The position numbers and the translations under genes were made by a program. Positions 40,084 to 50,812 of a stretch of DNA of 64,000 nt are shown here, piece by piece; the first letter of the stretch is position 1, and each line of letters begins with the position of its first letter. This DNA is from Temnothorax longispinosus (taxonomy: Eukaryota > Arthropoda > Insecta > Hymenoptera > Formicidae). The stretch covers positions 6,076,001 through 6,140,000 of the forward strand of contig NC_092361.1 of NCBI RefSeq assembly GCF_030848805.1, written 5' to 3'. Below the pieces are notes generated by a model. It was not told the origin of the DNA, made no database searches, and saw nothing but the letters and a program-made list of their open reading frames with translations.

Positions 40084-42622
40084 ATGGAGCAAGGAAATAC
40101 TACACCAAGTCTCAAATTCTCAAGAGATCCTCAGAGACAGATCTAGAAGGTAATTGTATCTCATTGTTACAAAATATCCGAAATTGAGTAATTTTAATAT
40201 AACAAAACAAACTAAATTAAATAATTTTAATATAATGAAATAATTCCGGATTAGAATATCACCTTGCATTTGCGCTTTTCTACTTACTATTATTCCGTTT
40301 TTTTTTTTTAATAAGAAAATTTTATAGAAAAATATATTTTGTATAAAAGGTATCACAGATCATATAAAAATCTTGAATTTTCTAATGTTTGATATTTATG
40401 TGATAACACAGAAGTAACAAACTTTAATTTATTATTTAATTAGATATTATCGGCGCGGAAAAACTTCATAAAAATCCACAACCAAAAAATGCAGTATGCG
40501 CATTAAACGAGCTGAAGACTGGAGCTACGTACAAGATGGTCGGGCAGACTGGGCCCACGCACGCTCCAATATTCACGATCGCGGTACAAATTGACGGACA
40601 GTCGTATGAAGGGCAAGGGCGTACCAAAAAAATGGCAAAGCATGCGGCTGCGAACTTGCTTTACGGAACATCGTTCAGTTTAGAAATACACCTGAGGTTC
40701 ACCAAGCTATCAATACTTGCCAGCCTATTGTGCCTCTTGAGCCAGATTTTACGAGCGACGTCACGGAACGTGATAATCACCTTGTCAATGCGTTTAAAAC
40801 ACTAACACAAGAGCCAAAGAATACTAATAAGATCCTAGAAAAAGGTCCAGTGGCGTTGATTAACGAATTATATCCAGGAGTCGTATATAACTGTATATCC
40901 GATACCGGGGAAAGTTATGCCAAGTTTACGATATCGGTAACTATTAATGGCGAGACGTTTGAAGGGACCGGCCCGAGTAAGAAACTGGCGAAAGCCGCGG
41001 CGAGTAAGGCCGCTTTAGCGAAATTGCGAAACGTCCAGACTTCCTCGTTTTGTTTACCACTTCCTGTGCGCGTCAATTTTTCTCAAGAGCAAATGAGTTT
41101 ACCGCAAATGCTAGCCGACAAAATAGGCAAGATGGTTAACCAGAAATTCCACGAACTTATTCAATCCAAACCGCAACACGCGCGACGTAAAGTTTTAGCT
41201 GGCGTTGTAATAACGAAAGGACAAGAAGTAGAACTGATCTGTGTCACTACCGGTAAGACGGATTTATTTTATACCTTTTATTTTATATTCAGACAAAACA
41301 TCTATAATTAATAAGTATCTACTAAAATATCTTTTTTTTTTGTTAAAGGTACGAAATGCATCTCGGGCGATCATTTGAGCCAAACTGGTGGCGCTCTAAA
41401 TGATTGTCATGCAGAAGTAGTAGCACGACGGTGTCTCTGTGAGTATCTTTATAAACAATTAGAATTGCACACTGAAGAAAAAGGCTTCGAATCTATTCTC
41501 GAGCCAGCTAAGAAGGGATTCAAGTTAAAACAAGGCATCCAATTTCATTTATATATCAATACCGCCCCCTGCGGAGACGCGAGAATTTTCTCACCTCACG
41601 AAGACAACGATAACATAGACAAGCATCCCAATAAACGAGCTAGAGGTCAATTACGTACAAAGATAGAATCTGGCGAAGGGACTATTCCTGTAAAAGTAAT
41701 GAGAGTATTCAAACCTGGGATGGTGTAATGATGGTATGTATTATATATGTTAAAGGCAAATGCACATTTTTCAACGTGCTTCTGCTTTTAATACAAATGC
41801 ACAGTTTTATACAAATGCGCTGTTTGTTTTTTTTATCGGCATTTTAATTTCAAGCTTGAATTAAAGGGTCAAAGACTGCTGACGATGTCGTGTTCGGATA
41901 AAATAGCTCGGTGGAACGTACTTGGTGTGCAGGGTGCACTCCTAAGCCACTTCATCGAGCCAATTTACTTCCACAGCATTGTCCTCGGCAGTCTCTTGAA
42001 TCCGAGTCATATGTATAGAGCGGTGTGCGGTCGCATTGAACATACTATTCAGGGTTTACCACCGCTATATAGACTTAATAAACCGTTAATGAGTCTAATC
42101 ACATCTTCTGAGGTCAGGCAACCTGGAAAAGCGCCTAATTATAGCGTCAATTGGACAATCGGTTTGTACACTTTCTTGGTCTTTTACAGAAACTAATATG
42201 CAGGATAGTTTAACAAATTTTTCTTTTCTCATTACATATTAGGACAAACCGAAGCCGAAGTTATAAATTGCACAACTGCAAAGATGAACTTATGAAACCT
42301 TCTAGGATATCTAAACAAGCATTTTTCAGGCGGTTCTTTAATCTCTTACTTAAACTTCCGGCTATAAACGATATTGACAAGGACAGATGTCGCCAGTACA
42401 GCGAGGCAAAATCTTCAGTACAAGATTATTCGGTAAGTAATTGCATCTCTTGAATAATAACATATATATATTTCGTTAAATACCATTATATAGCATATCT
42501 TGTCTCTTTTTTTTCTTGGGCAGCTTGCCAAGCGTCAATTGAAGGATGCTTTCGTGAAAGCACAGCTTGGAAATTGGGTGAAAAAGCCGTGTGAGCAAGA
42601 CACGTTCGACATCGATATCTGA
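40084..42622 (+). CDS. Adar: ADAR, double-stranded-RNA adenosine deaminase: final dsRBD1, dsRBD2 and catalytic domain; frame-disrupted as assembled
   Basis: ADAR converts adenosine to inosine in nuclear double-stranded RNA. Exons: B6 40084-40149 (66 nt, frameshifted), then 40444-41252, 41349-41733, 41867-42161, 42243-42432, 42524-42622. The large exon carries dsRBD1 (YKMVGQTGPTHAPIF) and dsRBD2 (GPVALINELYPGVVYNC, FEGTGPSKKLAKAAASKAAL). The deaminase keeps the zinc/catalytic set: NDCHAEVVARRC (His and Glu), NTAPCGDARIFSPHE (Cys) and LLTMSCSDKIARWN (Cys), ending WVKKPCEQDTFDIDI. Three 1-nt deletions break the frame: in dsRBD1 (GCTGCGAAC for GCTGCTGAAC, near 40650), in GTAAAAGTAATG (one A short, near 41697), and in ACTGCAAAG (one G short, near 42280). 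Phase arithmetic confirms each. No 5' first exon or promoter is visible. It is either a recent duplicate decaying, or carries assembly errors. Confidence 0.93.
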
Positions 42623-42711
42623 CTAAATCAGAGTAATAAAAAACATGATAAAAAACGCAAAAAGTCCAATGATCGAAACGTAGTTCCTAGTGCAAAATAG
42701 ATCGCTCGTTC

Positions 42712-42827
42712 AATCAAGCGTCTTCAGTCAAGAAGTTAGGTATCACGCTTTGCGCCTTCCCCCGCATAATAAAACTAAACAAAACTCCCAGCGTGATACC
42801 TAACTGCTTGAATGAAGACGCTTGATT
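42712..42827. mobile_element. MITE-like palindrome just 3' of ADAR
   Basis: Arms AATCAAGCGTCTTCA and GAAGTTAGGTATCACGCT face AGCGTGATACCTAACT and TGAAGACGCTTGATT around a ~40-bp loop. It lies 90 bp after the ADAR stop. One AATAAA lies before it (42635) and another in its loop (42767), so it may fall in the ADAR 3' UTR or just beyond. Confidence 0.75.
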
Positions 42828-42987
42828 ATTCTGCATGATTGACCAGTCATCATGTTTAAAATTGGCGCACTTTTGCATGCGCGTGCGGCCACTGAGCATG
42901 CGCATGTGGCCGCAGGGCGCATGTTCAGTGACTTCAGTGTTGCTACTTACAGTGTATAGCTACATCTCGTCGGTATGACAGGAATCT

Positions 42988-43110
42988 TAGGGCCGATATC
43001 ACAGTCTCCGATTAACGTGATTTTCCGATTAAACTCACTCTTCGTCTCTTTCTAGAGGGACAGTGTAATCGGAGGATCACGTTAATCGGAGATTGTGATA
43101 CCGGCCCATA
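42988..43110. mobile_element. MITE, copy 1 of the GGGCCGATATCACAG family
   Basis: Inverted ends AGGGCCGATATCACAGTC and, reversed, GGGCCGGTATCACAATC. The interior has GATTAACGTGAT and an AAACTCACTCTTCGTCTC segment. Copies 2 (43264-43544) and 3 (62840-62984) are in this window. Confidence 0.8.
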
Positions 43111-43263
43111 ACCTGATTTCGTCAACTTTAACGTTTAATATCTCGCGTCGCGAGGCAGAGCGACTTTTTTTTCTGCCAGATTCTTTCGTTTCGTGCAAAT
43201 ACGCGTCGATTGAGCTAATTTCATCGATATTTGAGGTGAAACCCCTAGGCCCTAAACCACCCT

Positions 43264-43544
43264 AAGGGTCGGTCTCACAGTCTCCGATTAACGTGATTCT
43301 CCGATTAAACTCGTGCTAAGGCTCCATAGCGGTAAAGTGCGTTGACCATCAGAAGGCTGCCGCAAGTTGCCTGCGGCAAAATCAAAATTTGTGATTGGTC
43401 AACGCACTCTGCCGCACGGCGTTTCCGCGTCTATGGAGTCTTAGCATCACTCTTCGTCTCTTTCTAGGGGGATAGTTAGAAAGAGATGCAGAGTGAGTTT
43501 AATCGGAGAATCACGTTAATCGGAGACTGTGAGACCGGCCCTAA
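43264..43544. mobile_element. MITE copy 2 of the same family, split by a nested MITE
   Basis: Outer ends AAGGGTCGGTCTCACAGTC and reversed AGGGCCGGTCTCACAGTC match copies 1 and 3. The element is interrupted at 43314-43446 by a different ~133-bp palindrome with ends TGCTAAGGCTCCATAG and reversed TGCTAAGACTCCATAG. The nested element is the younger of the two. Confidence 0.8.
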
Positions 43545-43580
43545 AGTAAATTATTACCAAAAAATACATAATTCATATAT

Positions 43581-43713
43581 AAGGCTTGTTCGCGTTGCTT
43601 GAAATCCCCAAACATTTTTGCACTTGAAATGAGATAAATATATATTCGGCTGTTGGAGAAAGAGAAAGCAAAGATGCTGAGTGCAAAAAGTGCAAGCAAC
43701 GCGAACAGACCCA
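43581..43713. mobile_element. MITE with ends GGCTTGTTCGCGTTGCTTG
   Basis: A ~130-bp inverted repeat. The left end TTGTTCGCGTTGCTTG faces CAAGCAACGCGAACAGACC, with inner TTTTTGCACTT facing AGTGCAAAAA. No coding capacity. Confidence 0.75.
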
Positions 43714-45208
43714 TAATTACGACCTGGGACCCGCGCGTGCGCACTGCGCCGTTCCGAGGCACGTCAAGAGCTAACCACGTGATCAGTGACCGATAAACTC
43801 GAGTTTTGTTTTGGTGGTCGAACCTCCTTCACCTCCTTGTTTATCATTCCTTCTTTTCTCTCCAACGCCTGATTATATATACATGTAAATATTATATCAG
43901 AGAGAAGCTGAGAGAGGCCACGGGCGCGATTTCGCTGTAACTTTATTTTGAAGCGCCTCTATGTCCACAAAATGTGGACATTGAACTACGTGGCCAATGT
44001 CTATAAATATGTAGGTAATGTCCACGATTTTGTGGTGCTCTTCCGTGCTATGTCTACGACCTCGTGGTAACATATCCTCGAGGATCCTCGAGGATCAACG
44101 ATTAAATAGAATAGATACGGCCAGTTTCACACCGTCTTTCGATTCACGAGGCGAATAGACACGATTAGGAATAAGAATAGGAATAGGAATAGGAATAAGA
44201 ATAGGAATTGTAAAAAATATTTTACATATATATTTCATCTATATTACTTTTTATTTTTTAATTATAAAAAATGACATTAATGCCCCTACCCCTACCCCCT
44301 ACCTCTACCTCTGCCTCTACCTCTGACCCCACCCCCTACCTCTTCCCCTGGCTGTTCCTCTTCCTCTTCCTCTTCCTCTTCCTTCCAAGTGTAGCCGCAA
44401 GGGCCGCATGTATAATGTTTTGTAAATCTCGTGTCTGAAACAGAAAATTTAAAAAACATGTTAATACATGCAAAATAAAGAAGTAATAATAACTAATTAA
44501 TTATAAAAATAATTATACCAATAATCTATATCTATACTGTTAAATCGGGTTATTTCTACCTTTTTTAAAAAAGGTAAAAAAAGGCGCCAAGTACACGCGC
44601 AATGTATGTTGTAAATCTAAAAATCTAAAATGGTAGTAGCTTTATTTCTTTCTAACAAAGTAATTCACAAAATTTCGTTACCTAACTCAACCCAAGTGAT
44701 GATATATGTATAGTAGCTTTATTTCTCCCTAACAAAATAATTCACAAAATTGCGTTACCTAATTCAACCTAAGTGATACGTATTTCAAAAAAAGATATGA
44801 AATCTTTAAATTGCGCCAATTGCAAAGAGAATATATACACTTTGAAAAATAATTTTGCAATTACTTTTAAAAAATGAAACAAAATTGTGTTACCTAACTC
44901 ATCCCAAGTGGTATGTATCTTTGTATTCCTGAGAGTCTTTCTATCAACCCAAGTGGTAGTAGTTTTAATTCTCCTTGATAAAATTATAATATTACAAAGA
45001 ATTATTTTAATCACAAAGAATTAAAGAGGTAACATTATAAAATAAAAATATTTAATTAAAATAAAATAAATAAATTTTTCTTGTAAAAAACTTGGCGCTG
45101 CTTTTTTAAGGTTGAACCTTTGCACAAGACTCTCGTATGATAGCGTAGTGTAACGAAACGTGGGTCAACGCACAAGAAACGTATCGGTTACGGCGTTAAG
45201 CGTCGTCT

Positions 45209-45350
45209 ACAATGGCAGCAGGAGTATGCAGTAAGACGTAAGCAGTAAGCTATTCTATTGACCAATCACAGTCGATTATTCTTGAATTGTAAAAATCCCA
45301 TTAGTCAATAACTTACTGCTTACGTCTTATAGTCCGGGAGCCCACCGCAA
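45209..45350. mobile_element. MITE in the left palindrome arm
   Basis: Palindrome with GCAGTAAGACGTAAGCAGTAAG facing CTTACTGCTTACGTCTTAT and internal ATTGACCAATCAC, between CTACAATGGC and GTCCGGGAG. The matching place in the right arm (near 48270-48300) keeps only a short remnant, so the arms have evolved separately. Confidence 0.6.
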
Positions 45351-46839
45351 AATTTGGGTCAATCGCTTTTATGACAGATTTTTACTCGAAACAGTGGGTA
45401 ATGTACCGCACAATACTAATCGCTTGTCAGCCAAAGTCGTACCCCCTGCTTTATATCTTATAACAAATTGTTAACAAATGAAATTGTGCGAGGTACTTCA
45501 CTCATTGCTTTTATGAAAATTTTCTGTTTCAATAGATAGGGGGCAATAAATGGACCTTCCAATACCCGGCTGCCACCCCTCATCCCCTGCTTTAAGGGTG
45601 GCTGCCGATGTCCAATATGACAATTGATTAACTAACCTACACCTATCACTTTTATGGACGAATGACATATCGTTGGAAAGCTCGTAAATTTCCTTCAAAA
45701 TAATACCCGGCTGCCGCACCTTCGCCCCTGTGGAGGTGAGGCTGCCGAGGTTTTAACTCGCTGCGCGAGTCCATTCGAAAACGCAGTTTGAAATGCGCGT
45801 TCTAGACAAGGACAGAGCGATGTGTCCCATTTGTTCTCCAAATGTTATTATTCTCCTGAATGTCACATTGTTACAATGGCAGAGCAGGTAAGAATTTGTG
45901 TTGTTTATATATTTTTTCGACATTCATTGAGTGTAGTAGTCAAATGTATGATCTTATTATCGAGTCGAGTTTCAAGTTTGTTTTCATCTTTTATGGAGTG
46001 TAAGGAAAGCGTAATTAGAATTTTCGAAAAGTTGTACTATCGAGTCGCATCTGTGTAATCATTTACGTAAATATGAATAACACAGTTATTGATCTGTAAT
46101 TATCATAAGTAAAAGATCCTAAAAAATTTAGTTGTAGGCAAAGGATAGATGTCATGATTAACTGATTAGACATATTTATACTCACTTTGCCGTATGATTC
46201 TTAAGTGAGGGGTTACTTCAGCAAGCTTTCGTGGAGGTGAAGAAATAAAGGTTTTTCGTAGTTTACTAATGTATTTATTTATATGTTACAAAATCATTGA
46301 GAAAAGTATTAATTTACAATATGCTGTGTTGCATCAGATGTTAAAGTATATACGAGTAGCCAGCTTGCAGCTATCTCTTCATCTTGCGATTTGCGGTGCG
46401 GATTTGAACAATTATTATTGCACGATCATCGCGCGGATATAGTAAACAGTATAATCTTGCGCAGTATTAAACATTTACAATGTTTCTTAACAATGCTTTT
46501 ATGATCATGCTTTACTTGTCAATAATATGTATAGCCATGTGAAACTTATTGAATGAAAAAAACAGCAATAACAGACATTTGCAAGAAGATGGAAAATTAT
46601 TCATCGTAAAATTCGTCAGAGAACTCATCTCCCGAAAAATCTACATCAAAATCAATGTCGTCGGTTGTTTCCTTTTCTACAATTTCGTTAGTATCGTTCA
46701 TCATTTTCCTCTGAACTTGAATCATTTCTGGCATCTTCCTGCAAAATTTCTGTTATTGTCGAAGGTAAAGCGTCTAGAGCATTTTGGCGACAACACTAGT
46801 TTGAAAACCGACGTGGTTCATGGGGACGCTTTACCTTCG

Positions 46840-47085
46840 ACAATAACAGAAATTTTGCAGGAAGATGCCAGAAATGATTCAAGTTCAGAGGAAATGATGA
46901 ACGATACTAACGAAATTGTAGAAAAGGAAACAACCGACGACATTGATTTTGATGTAGATTTTTCGGGAGATGAGTTCTCTGACGAATTTTCGATGAATAA
47001 TTTTCCATCTTCTTGCAAATGTCTGTTATTGCTGTTTTTTTCATTCAATAAGTTTCACATGGCTATACATATTATTGACAAGTAA
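46840..47085 (+). CDS. Acidic open frame in the palindrome, unknown function
   Basis: Unrecognised. Starting at the inner edge of the right arm, it encodes ITEILQEDARNDSSSEEMMN, then ETTDDIDFDVDFSGDEFSDEFSMNNF and a hydrophobic end, and stops at 47085. The left arm carries the mirror image. Acidic N-terminal regions like this occur in several transposase families, but no catalytic domain follows, so it is at most a fragment of an element gene. Confidence 0.25.
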   Translation, partial: TITEILQEDARNDSSSEEMMNDTNEIVEKETTDDIDFDVDFSGDEFSDEFSMNNFPSSCKCLLLLFFSFNKFHMAIHIIDK

Positions 47086-48463
47086 AGCATGATCATAAAA
47101 GCATTGTTAAGAACATTGTAATGTTTAATACTGCGCAAGATTATACTGTTTACTATATCCGCGCGATGATCGTGCAATAATAATTGTTCAAATCCGCACC
47201 GCAAATCGCAAGATGAAGAGATAGCTGCAAGCTGGCTACTCGTATATACTTTAACATCTGATGCAACACAGCATATTGTAAATTAATACTTTTTCTCAAT
47301 GATTTTGTAACATATAAATAAATACATTAGTAAACTACGAAAAACCTTTATTTCTTCACCTCCACGAAAGCTTTGCTGAAGTAACCCCTCACTTAAGAAT
47401 CATACGGCAAAGTGAGTATAAATATGTCTAATCAGTTAATCATGACATCTATCCTTTGCCTACAACTAAATTTTTTAGGATCTTTTACTTATGATAATTA
47501 CAGATCAATAACTGTGTTATTCATATTTACGTAAATGATTACACAGATGCGACTCGATAGTACAACTTTTCGAAAATTCTAATTACGCTTTCCTTACACT
47601 CCATAAAAGATGAAAAACAAACTTGAAACTCGACTCGATAATAAGATCATACATTTTGACTACTACACTCAATGAATGTCGAAAAATATATAAACAACAC
47701 AAATTCTTACCTGCTCTGCCATTGTAACAATGTGACATTCAGGAGAATAATAACATTTGGAGAACAAATGGGAACACATCGCTCTGTCCTTGTCTAGAAC
47801 GCGCATTTCAAACTGCGTTTTCGAATGGACTCGCGCAGCGAGTTAAAACCTCGGCAGCCTCACCTCCACAGGGGCGAAGGTGCGGCAGCCGGGTATTATT
47901 TTGAAGGAAATTTTACGAGCTTTCCAACGATATGTCATTCGTCCATAAAAGTGATAGGTGTAGGTTAGTTAATCAATATTGTCATATTGGACATCGGCAG
48001 CCACCCTTAAAGCAGGGGATGAGGGGTGACAGCCGGGTATTGGAAGGTCCATTTTATTGCCCCCTATCTATTGAAACAGAAAATTTCCATAAAAGCAATG
48101 AGTGAAGTACCTCGCACAATTTCATTTGTTAACAATTTGTTATAAGATATAAAGCAGGGGGTACGACTTTGGCTGACAAGCGATTAGTATTGTGCGGTAC
48201 ATTACCCACTGTTTCGAGTAAAAATCTGTCATAAAAGCGATTGACCCAAATTTTGCGGTGGGCTCCCGGACTAGTTACTGTATATATCCTGCGCCATTGT
48301 AGATGACGCTTTATACGTCAATACGTTTCTTGGTGCGTTGATCTACGTTACGTTACCATACGAAAAATTTATGCGGAGGCTCTAACCGATACGTTTCTTG
48401 TGCGTTAATCCACGTTACGTTACGCTACGCTATCATACGAGAGTCTTGTGCGGAGGCTCTTAT

Positions 48464-48592
48464 TCAGACAAATTTGCATAGCGCATAAACATAAGCGTAA
48501 GAAATTGATTGGTTTACATGTATATGTGCAAAAGGAAATAGACCAATCCATCTCTTTATGCTATGCTTATGCACCTATGCAAGTTTGTCTGG
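48464..48592. mobile_element. MITE in the right palindrome arm
   Basis: Ends CAGACAAATTTGCATAG and reversed CAGACAAACTTGCATAG, with internal GCATAAACATAAGCG. Absent from the left arm, hence inserted after the palindrome formed. Short remnants resembling its interior (TTATGCTACGCTTATGC) occur at about 36055. Confidence 0.7.
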
Positions 48593-49275
48593 GTTGACCT
48601 TAAAAAAGCAGCGCCAAGTTTTTTACAAGAAAAATTTATTTATTTTATTTTAATTAAATATTTTTATTTTATAATGTTACCTCTTTAATTCTTTGTAATT
48701 AAAATAATTCTTTGTAATATTATAATTTTATCAAGGAGAATTAAAAACTACTATACCACTTGGGTTGATAGAAAGACTCTCAGGAATACAAAGATACATA
48801 CCACTTGGGATGAGTTAGGTAACACAATTTTGTTTCATTTTTAAAAGTAGTTGCAAAATTATTTTCAAAGTGTATATATTCTCTTTGCAATTGGCGCAAT
48901 TTAAAGATTTCATATCTTTTTTTGAAATACGTATCACTTAGGTTGAATTAGGTAACGCAATTTTGTGAATTATTTTGTTAGGGAGAAATAAGCTACTATA
49001 CATATATCATCACTTGGGTTGAGTTAGGTAACGAAATTTTGTGAATTACTTTGTTAGAAAGAAATAAAGCTACTACCATTTTAGATTTTAGATTTACAAC
49101 ATACATTGCGCGTGTACTTGGCGCCTTTTTTTACCTTTTTTTAAAAAAGGTAGAAATAACCCGATTTAACAGTATAGATATATAGATTATTGTTATAATT
49201 ATTTTTATAATTAATTAGTTATTATTACTTCTTTATTTTGCATGTATTAACATGTTTTTTAAATTTTCTGTTTCA

Positions 49276-49453
49276 GACACGAGATTTACAAAACATTATA
49301 CATGCGGCCCTTGCGGCTACACTTGGAAGAGGAAGAGGAAGAGGAAGAGGAACAGCCAGGGGAAGAGGTAGGGGTGGGGTCAGAGGTAGAGGCAGAGGTA
49401 GAGGTAGGGTAGGGGTAGGGGCATTAATGTCATTTTTTATAATTAAAAAATAA
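49276..49453 (+). CDS. Gly-Arg-rich exon-like open frame in the palindrome right arm
   Basis: Following an acceptor TCTGTTTCAG, the frame reads DTRDLQNIIHAALAATLGRG, then many RG repeats, ending VGVGALMSFFIIKK. An inverted copy lies in the left arm at about 44275-44437. RG-rich tails bind nucleic acids in many proteins. With no upstream partner exon found, this is an element fragment of unknown function. Confidence 0.3.
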
Positions 49454-49829
49454 AAAGTAATATAGATGTAATATATATATAAAATATTTTTTACAATTCC
49501 TATTCTTATTCCTATTCCTATTCCTATTCTTATTCCTAATCGTGTCTATTCGCCTCGTGAATCGAAAGACGGTGAAACTGGCCGTATCTATTCTATTTAA
49601 TCGTTGATCCTCGAGGATCCTCGAGGATATGTTACCACGAGGTCGTAGACATAGCACGGAAGAGCACCACAAAATCGTGGACATTACCTACATATTTATA
49701 GACATTGGCCACGTAGTTCAATGTCCACATTTTGTGGACATAGAGGCGCTTCAAAATAAAGTTACAGCGAAATCGCGCCCGTGGCCTCTCTCAGGCTTCT
49801 CTCTGCTTGTTATAAGTGCAGAAAGTATT

Positions 49830-50407
49830 ACCTCGATATACTTAGCAGACAAATTTGATATTTCTTATTATTGATTATTTTAATAGTTTGGGAATCGTTT
49901 GGGCAAGTTTAGGAATATAGTTTCATAGTTTAGGAAATAATAGTTTATTTATAATTAATAAAATTAATTGAATGTATAGTTAGCAGACATAATTTTAAAA
50001 ACAATTTTTTCTTTTCAAATCAACGTGAAATCATTTGGGAAACACGTCTGTAATGTTTTAAACATTTGGGAAATAATGATTTTATCTGAAATCAAGTTAC
50101 ATGTCACATGTGCGATAGCTGGACAGTTTTACCATGGTTTGTGAGTCATCCAATCACACATTATTTCCCAAACGTTTAAAACATTACAGACGTGTTTCCC
50201 AAATGATTTCACATCGATTTAAAAAGAAAAAATTGGTTTTAAAATTATGTCTGCTAACTATACGCTCAATTAATTTTTATTAATTATAAATAAACTATTA
50301 TTTCCTAAAACTATGAAACTATATTCCTAAACTTGCCCAAATGATTCCCAAACTATTAAATAATCATAATAAGAAATATCAAATTTGTCTGCTAAATATA
50401 TCGAGGT
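49830..50407. mobile_element. Second palindromic element, 578 bp, with candidate 9-bp target duplication
   Basis: Ends ACCTCGATATAC and reversed ACCTCGATATAT; arms share TTAGCAGACAAATTTGATAT and AAACTATTATTTCCTAAA. GAAAGTATT directly precedes the left end (49821-49829) and directly follows the right end (50408-50416). A 9-bp duplication would suit a Mutator-like element. The uninterrupted relative at about 35590-35610 lacks it. Confidence 0.8.
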
Positions 50408-50572
50408 GAAAGTATTACATTTTTAAATTTGTTCTTTGCACTTGAGCTGAACTCTTAGCACTTTTCATCTTCTTTCCTTTTCTCTGTTTCTCACTCCAGT
50501 CTCCACGTGTTGTGTATGTTTGTATGTAACATACAGTTGTGTACAGAAACTACAGAAGTACACACACAGGGT

Positions 50573-50659
50573 GTGTTCCTTTTTACTGCCAGTACTGAAA
50601 ATCTATAACGTGATGACGTAAACTATAAATTTTCAGTACTGGCAGTAAAAAAGGAACAC
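50573..50659. mobile_element. Small MITE (87 bp) in the SUOX upstream region
   Basis: Arms GTGTTCCTTTTTACTGCCAG and its complement, flanked on both sides by AGGGT. Absent from the duplicated SUOX fragment at about 35735, which reads straight from CACACACAG into TCGTCGAG. Confidence 0.85.
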
Positions 50660-50812
50660 AGGGTCAGGTCAGTCGTCGAGACCATGCAGTCGAGGCAGAC
50701 GGCAGACGAGACGTCGATCATTTGGATCACTGGTTGATACCGGTTTACTACCGGTTTACGCAGTTGACCTCACGGAAATATCAATTAAACGGTCCGTCCG
50801 CAAGTCAACACT

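Larger units (their letters stand above)
36251..40700 (+). repeat. Tandem array of the ADAR dsRBD1 exon pair, 7 copies of the dsRBD exon, ~707-bp period
   Basis: dsRBD1 exons (A) start at 36900, 37610, 38320, 39022, 39729 and 40444, after a 5'-truncated first copy at 36258. Spacings are 710, 710, 702, 707 and 715 bp. Each is preceded by a 63-66-bp linker exon (B) starting at 36543, 37253, 37963, 38673, 39376 and 40084. An intact B is 64 nt (phase 0 to 1) and an intact A is 254 nt (phase 1 to 0), so each pair adds 106 residues without shifting frame. Exons and introns are nearly identical between copies, so the amplification is recent. Upstream A copies end in a splice donor AGA/GTGAGT absent from the last copy, where the exon reads on into dsRBD2. 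Confidence 0.95.
43898..49805. mobile_element. Giant near-perfect palindrome / foldback element, ~5.9 kb
   Basis: Left arm 43898-46774 (2.88 kb) and right arm 46825-49805 (2.98 kb) are reverse complements with high identity around a 50-bp spacer. Ends are CAGAGAGAAGC and GCTTCTCTCTG. The uninterrupted site is visible at about 35575 (ATATTATATCTTGTTATAAG), so it is an insertion into SUOX upstream DNA. No clear target duplication. Each arm carries AGGAATA-type simple repeats, a Gly-Arg-rich exon, tandem CCTAACTCAACC-type units, a start-like ATGGCAGAGCAG/GTAAGA facing the centre, and an acidic open frame facing outward. The arms differ by small indels and private MITEs, so it is not simply one read folded back. 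I recognise no transposase. Confidence 0.85.

Noticed and set aside
36251..40700. CRISPR-like or satellite interpretation of the regular ~707-bp repeats
   Set aside because: The repeats contain conserved ADAR exons with splice sites and belong to an insect nuclear genome.
43898..49805. Palindrome as a pure assembly fold-back artefact
   Set aside because: The arms differ by private MITEs and indels and the insertion has a discrete empty site elsewhere. Only long reads can settle it fully.
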